From positions 1 through 5,762 of the forward strand of contig JANTGQ010000102.1 of the NCBI GenBank assembly GCA_024762845.1: a stretch of DNA of 5,762 bases. The letters are read 5' to 3'. The first letter of the stretch is position 1; each line of letters begins with the position of its first letter. Position numbers and translations under genes: made by a program. A model generated the notes under the pieces. That model saw only the letters and a program-made list of their open reading frames with translations, made no database searches and was not told the DNA's origin. Positions 5,538-5,762 of this stretch are shown in pieces. This DNA comes from Nitratifractor sp. (GTDB taxonomy: Bacteria > Campylobacterota > Campylobacteria > Campylobacterales > Sulfurovaceae).

Positions 5538-5762
5538 ATTTATAGCACACAACAGCAAATACTCCCGTCGAGAGGCAGATAGACTTATCGAAGAGGGGAA
5601 GGTGAGTATCAATCGGCAGATTGTACACGATTTCTCTTATAGAGTTGAGAAAGAGGATAGAGTCTTTGTAAAGGGGCATGAGATTAAGCCAAAGGGTAGA
5701 TTTGAGCTAACGATGATAGCCTATAATAAGCCAAAAGGTGCGCTTGTTACAAAAAAAGATGA
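5524..5762 (+). CDS. RluB/RsuA-family rRNA pseudouridine synthase, N-terminal part
   Basis: Seventy-nine codons are present before the window ends. MRLNKFIAHNSKYSRREADR, with the rest to about residue 50, is a typical S4 RNA-binding domain (R/L-NK-FIA, S-RR-EAD, I-EGKV-IN). Residues 66-76 (AYNKPKGALVT) match the start of the pseudouridine synthase catalytic domain of the RsuA/RluB/RluE/RluF group. The catalytic aspartate (in a GRLD motif) would lie beyond the edge, so activity cannot be judged. The enzyme isomerises a uridine in 23S or 16S rRNA; RluB is most likely, but RsuA or RluF cannot be excluded from this fragment, so no symbol is given. ATG 5524 lies inside the kdsD 3' end (14-nt overlap) and is preceded by purine-rich GGAGTGGAGAG at 5511-5521, which supports this start and translational coupling. 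Confidence 0.9.
   Translation, partial: MRLNKFIAHNSKYSRREADRLIEEGKVSINRQIVHDFSYRVEKEDRVFVKGHEIKPKGRFELTMIAYNKPKGALVTKKD

Overview
The window looks like a stretch of core chromosome from a campylobacterotal (epsilonproteobacterial) bacterium, probably a free-living Sulfurovum/Sulfurimonas-type relative. The clues are a moderately AT-rich sequence, extended -10 promoters (TGnTATAAT) with weak or no -35 boxes, a Pal lipoprotein with the GNCDE...GTDEYN signature as I remember it from Campylobacter Omp18, and an RNase J with a long basic N-terminal extension like that of Helicobacter. The taxonomic placement is inference. No phage, insertion sequence, CRISPR, tRNA or rRNA is visible.

Layout: (1) Positions 1-875, minus strand: most of an MltB-type lytic transglycosylase, cut off by the left edge and lacking its extreme C-terminus. 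(2) Positions 876-978: a compact divergent intergenic region with two back-to-back extended -10 promoters, one for mltB and one for pal. (3) 979-1554, plus strand: a Pal/OmpA-C lipoprotein. (4) 1555-1597: a short gap with a candidate promoter and no visible terminator. (5) 1598 to the right edge, plus strand: four tightly packed genes, namely rsmA/ksgA (16S rRNA dimethyltransferase), rnj (RNase J), kdsD/kpsF (arabinose-5-phosphate isomerase) and the start of an RluB/RsuA-type rRNA pseudouridine synthase. Neighbours overlap by 29 and 14 nt, or are separated by 3 nt.

Functionally, the left half is cell-envelope maintenance: a murein-cleaving enzyme and a peptidoglycan-anchoring outer-membrane lipoprotein fired from one shared control region. 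The right half is mainly RNA metabolism (16S rRNA methylation, RNA decay/processing, rRNA pseudouridylation), with a Kdo/LPS precursor enzyme embedded in the operon. Overlaps and near-absent spacers point to translational coupling.

I see no evidence of a novel defence, mobile or RNA-based system. The points worth a second look are modest: the in-frame rnj-kdsD junction without a ribosome binding site, the disordered RNase J tail, Pal lying outside a visible tol cluster, the overlapping divergent promoters, and a sharp change in codon preference between mltB and the plus-strand genes.
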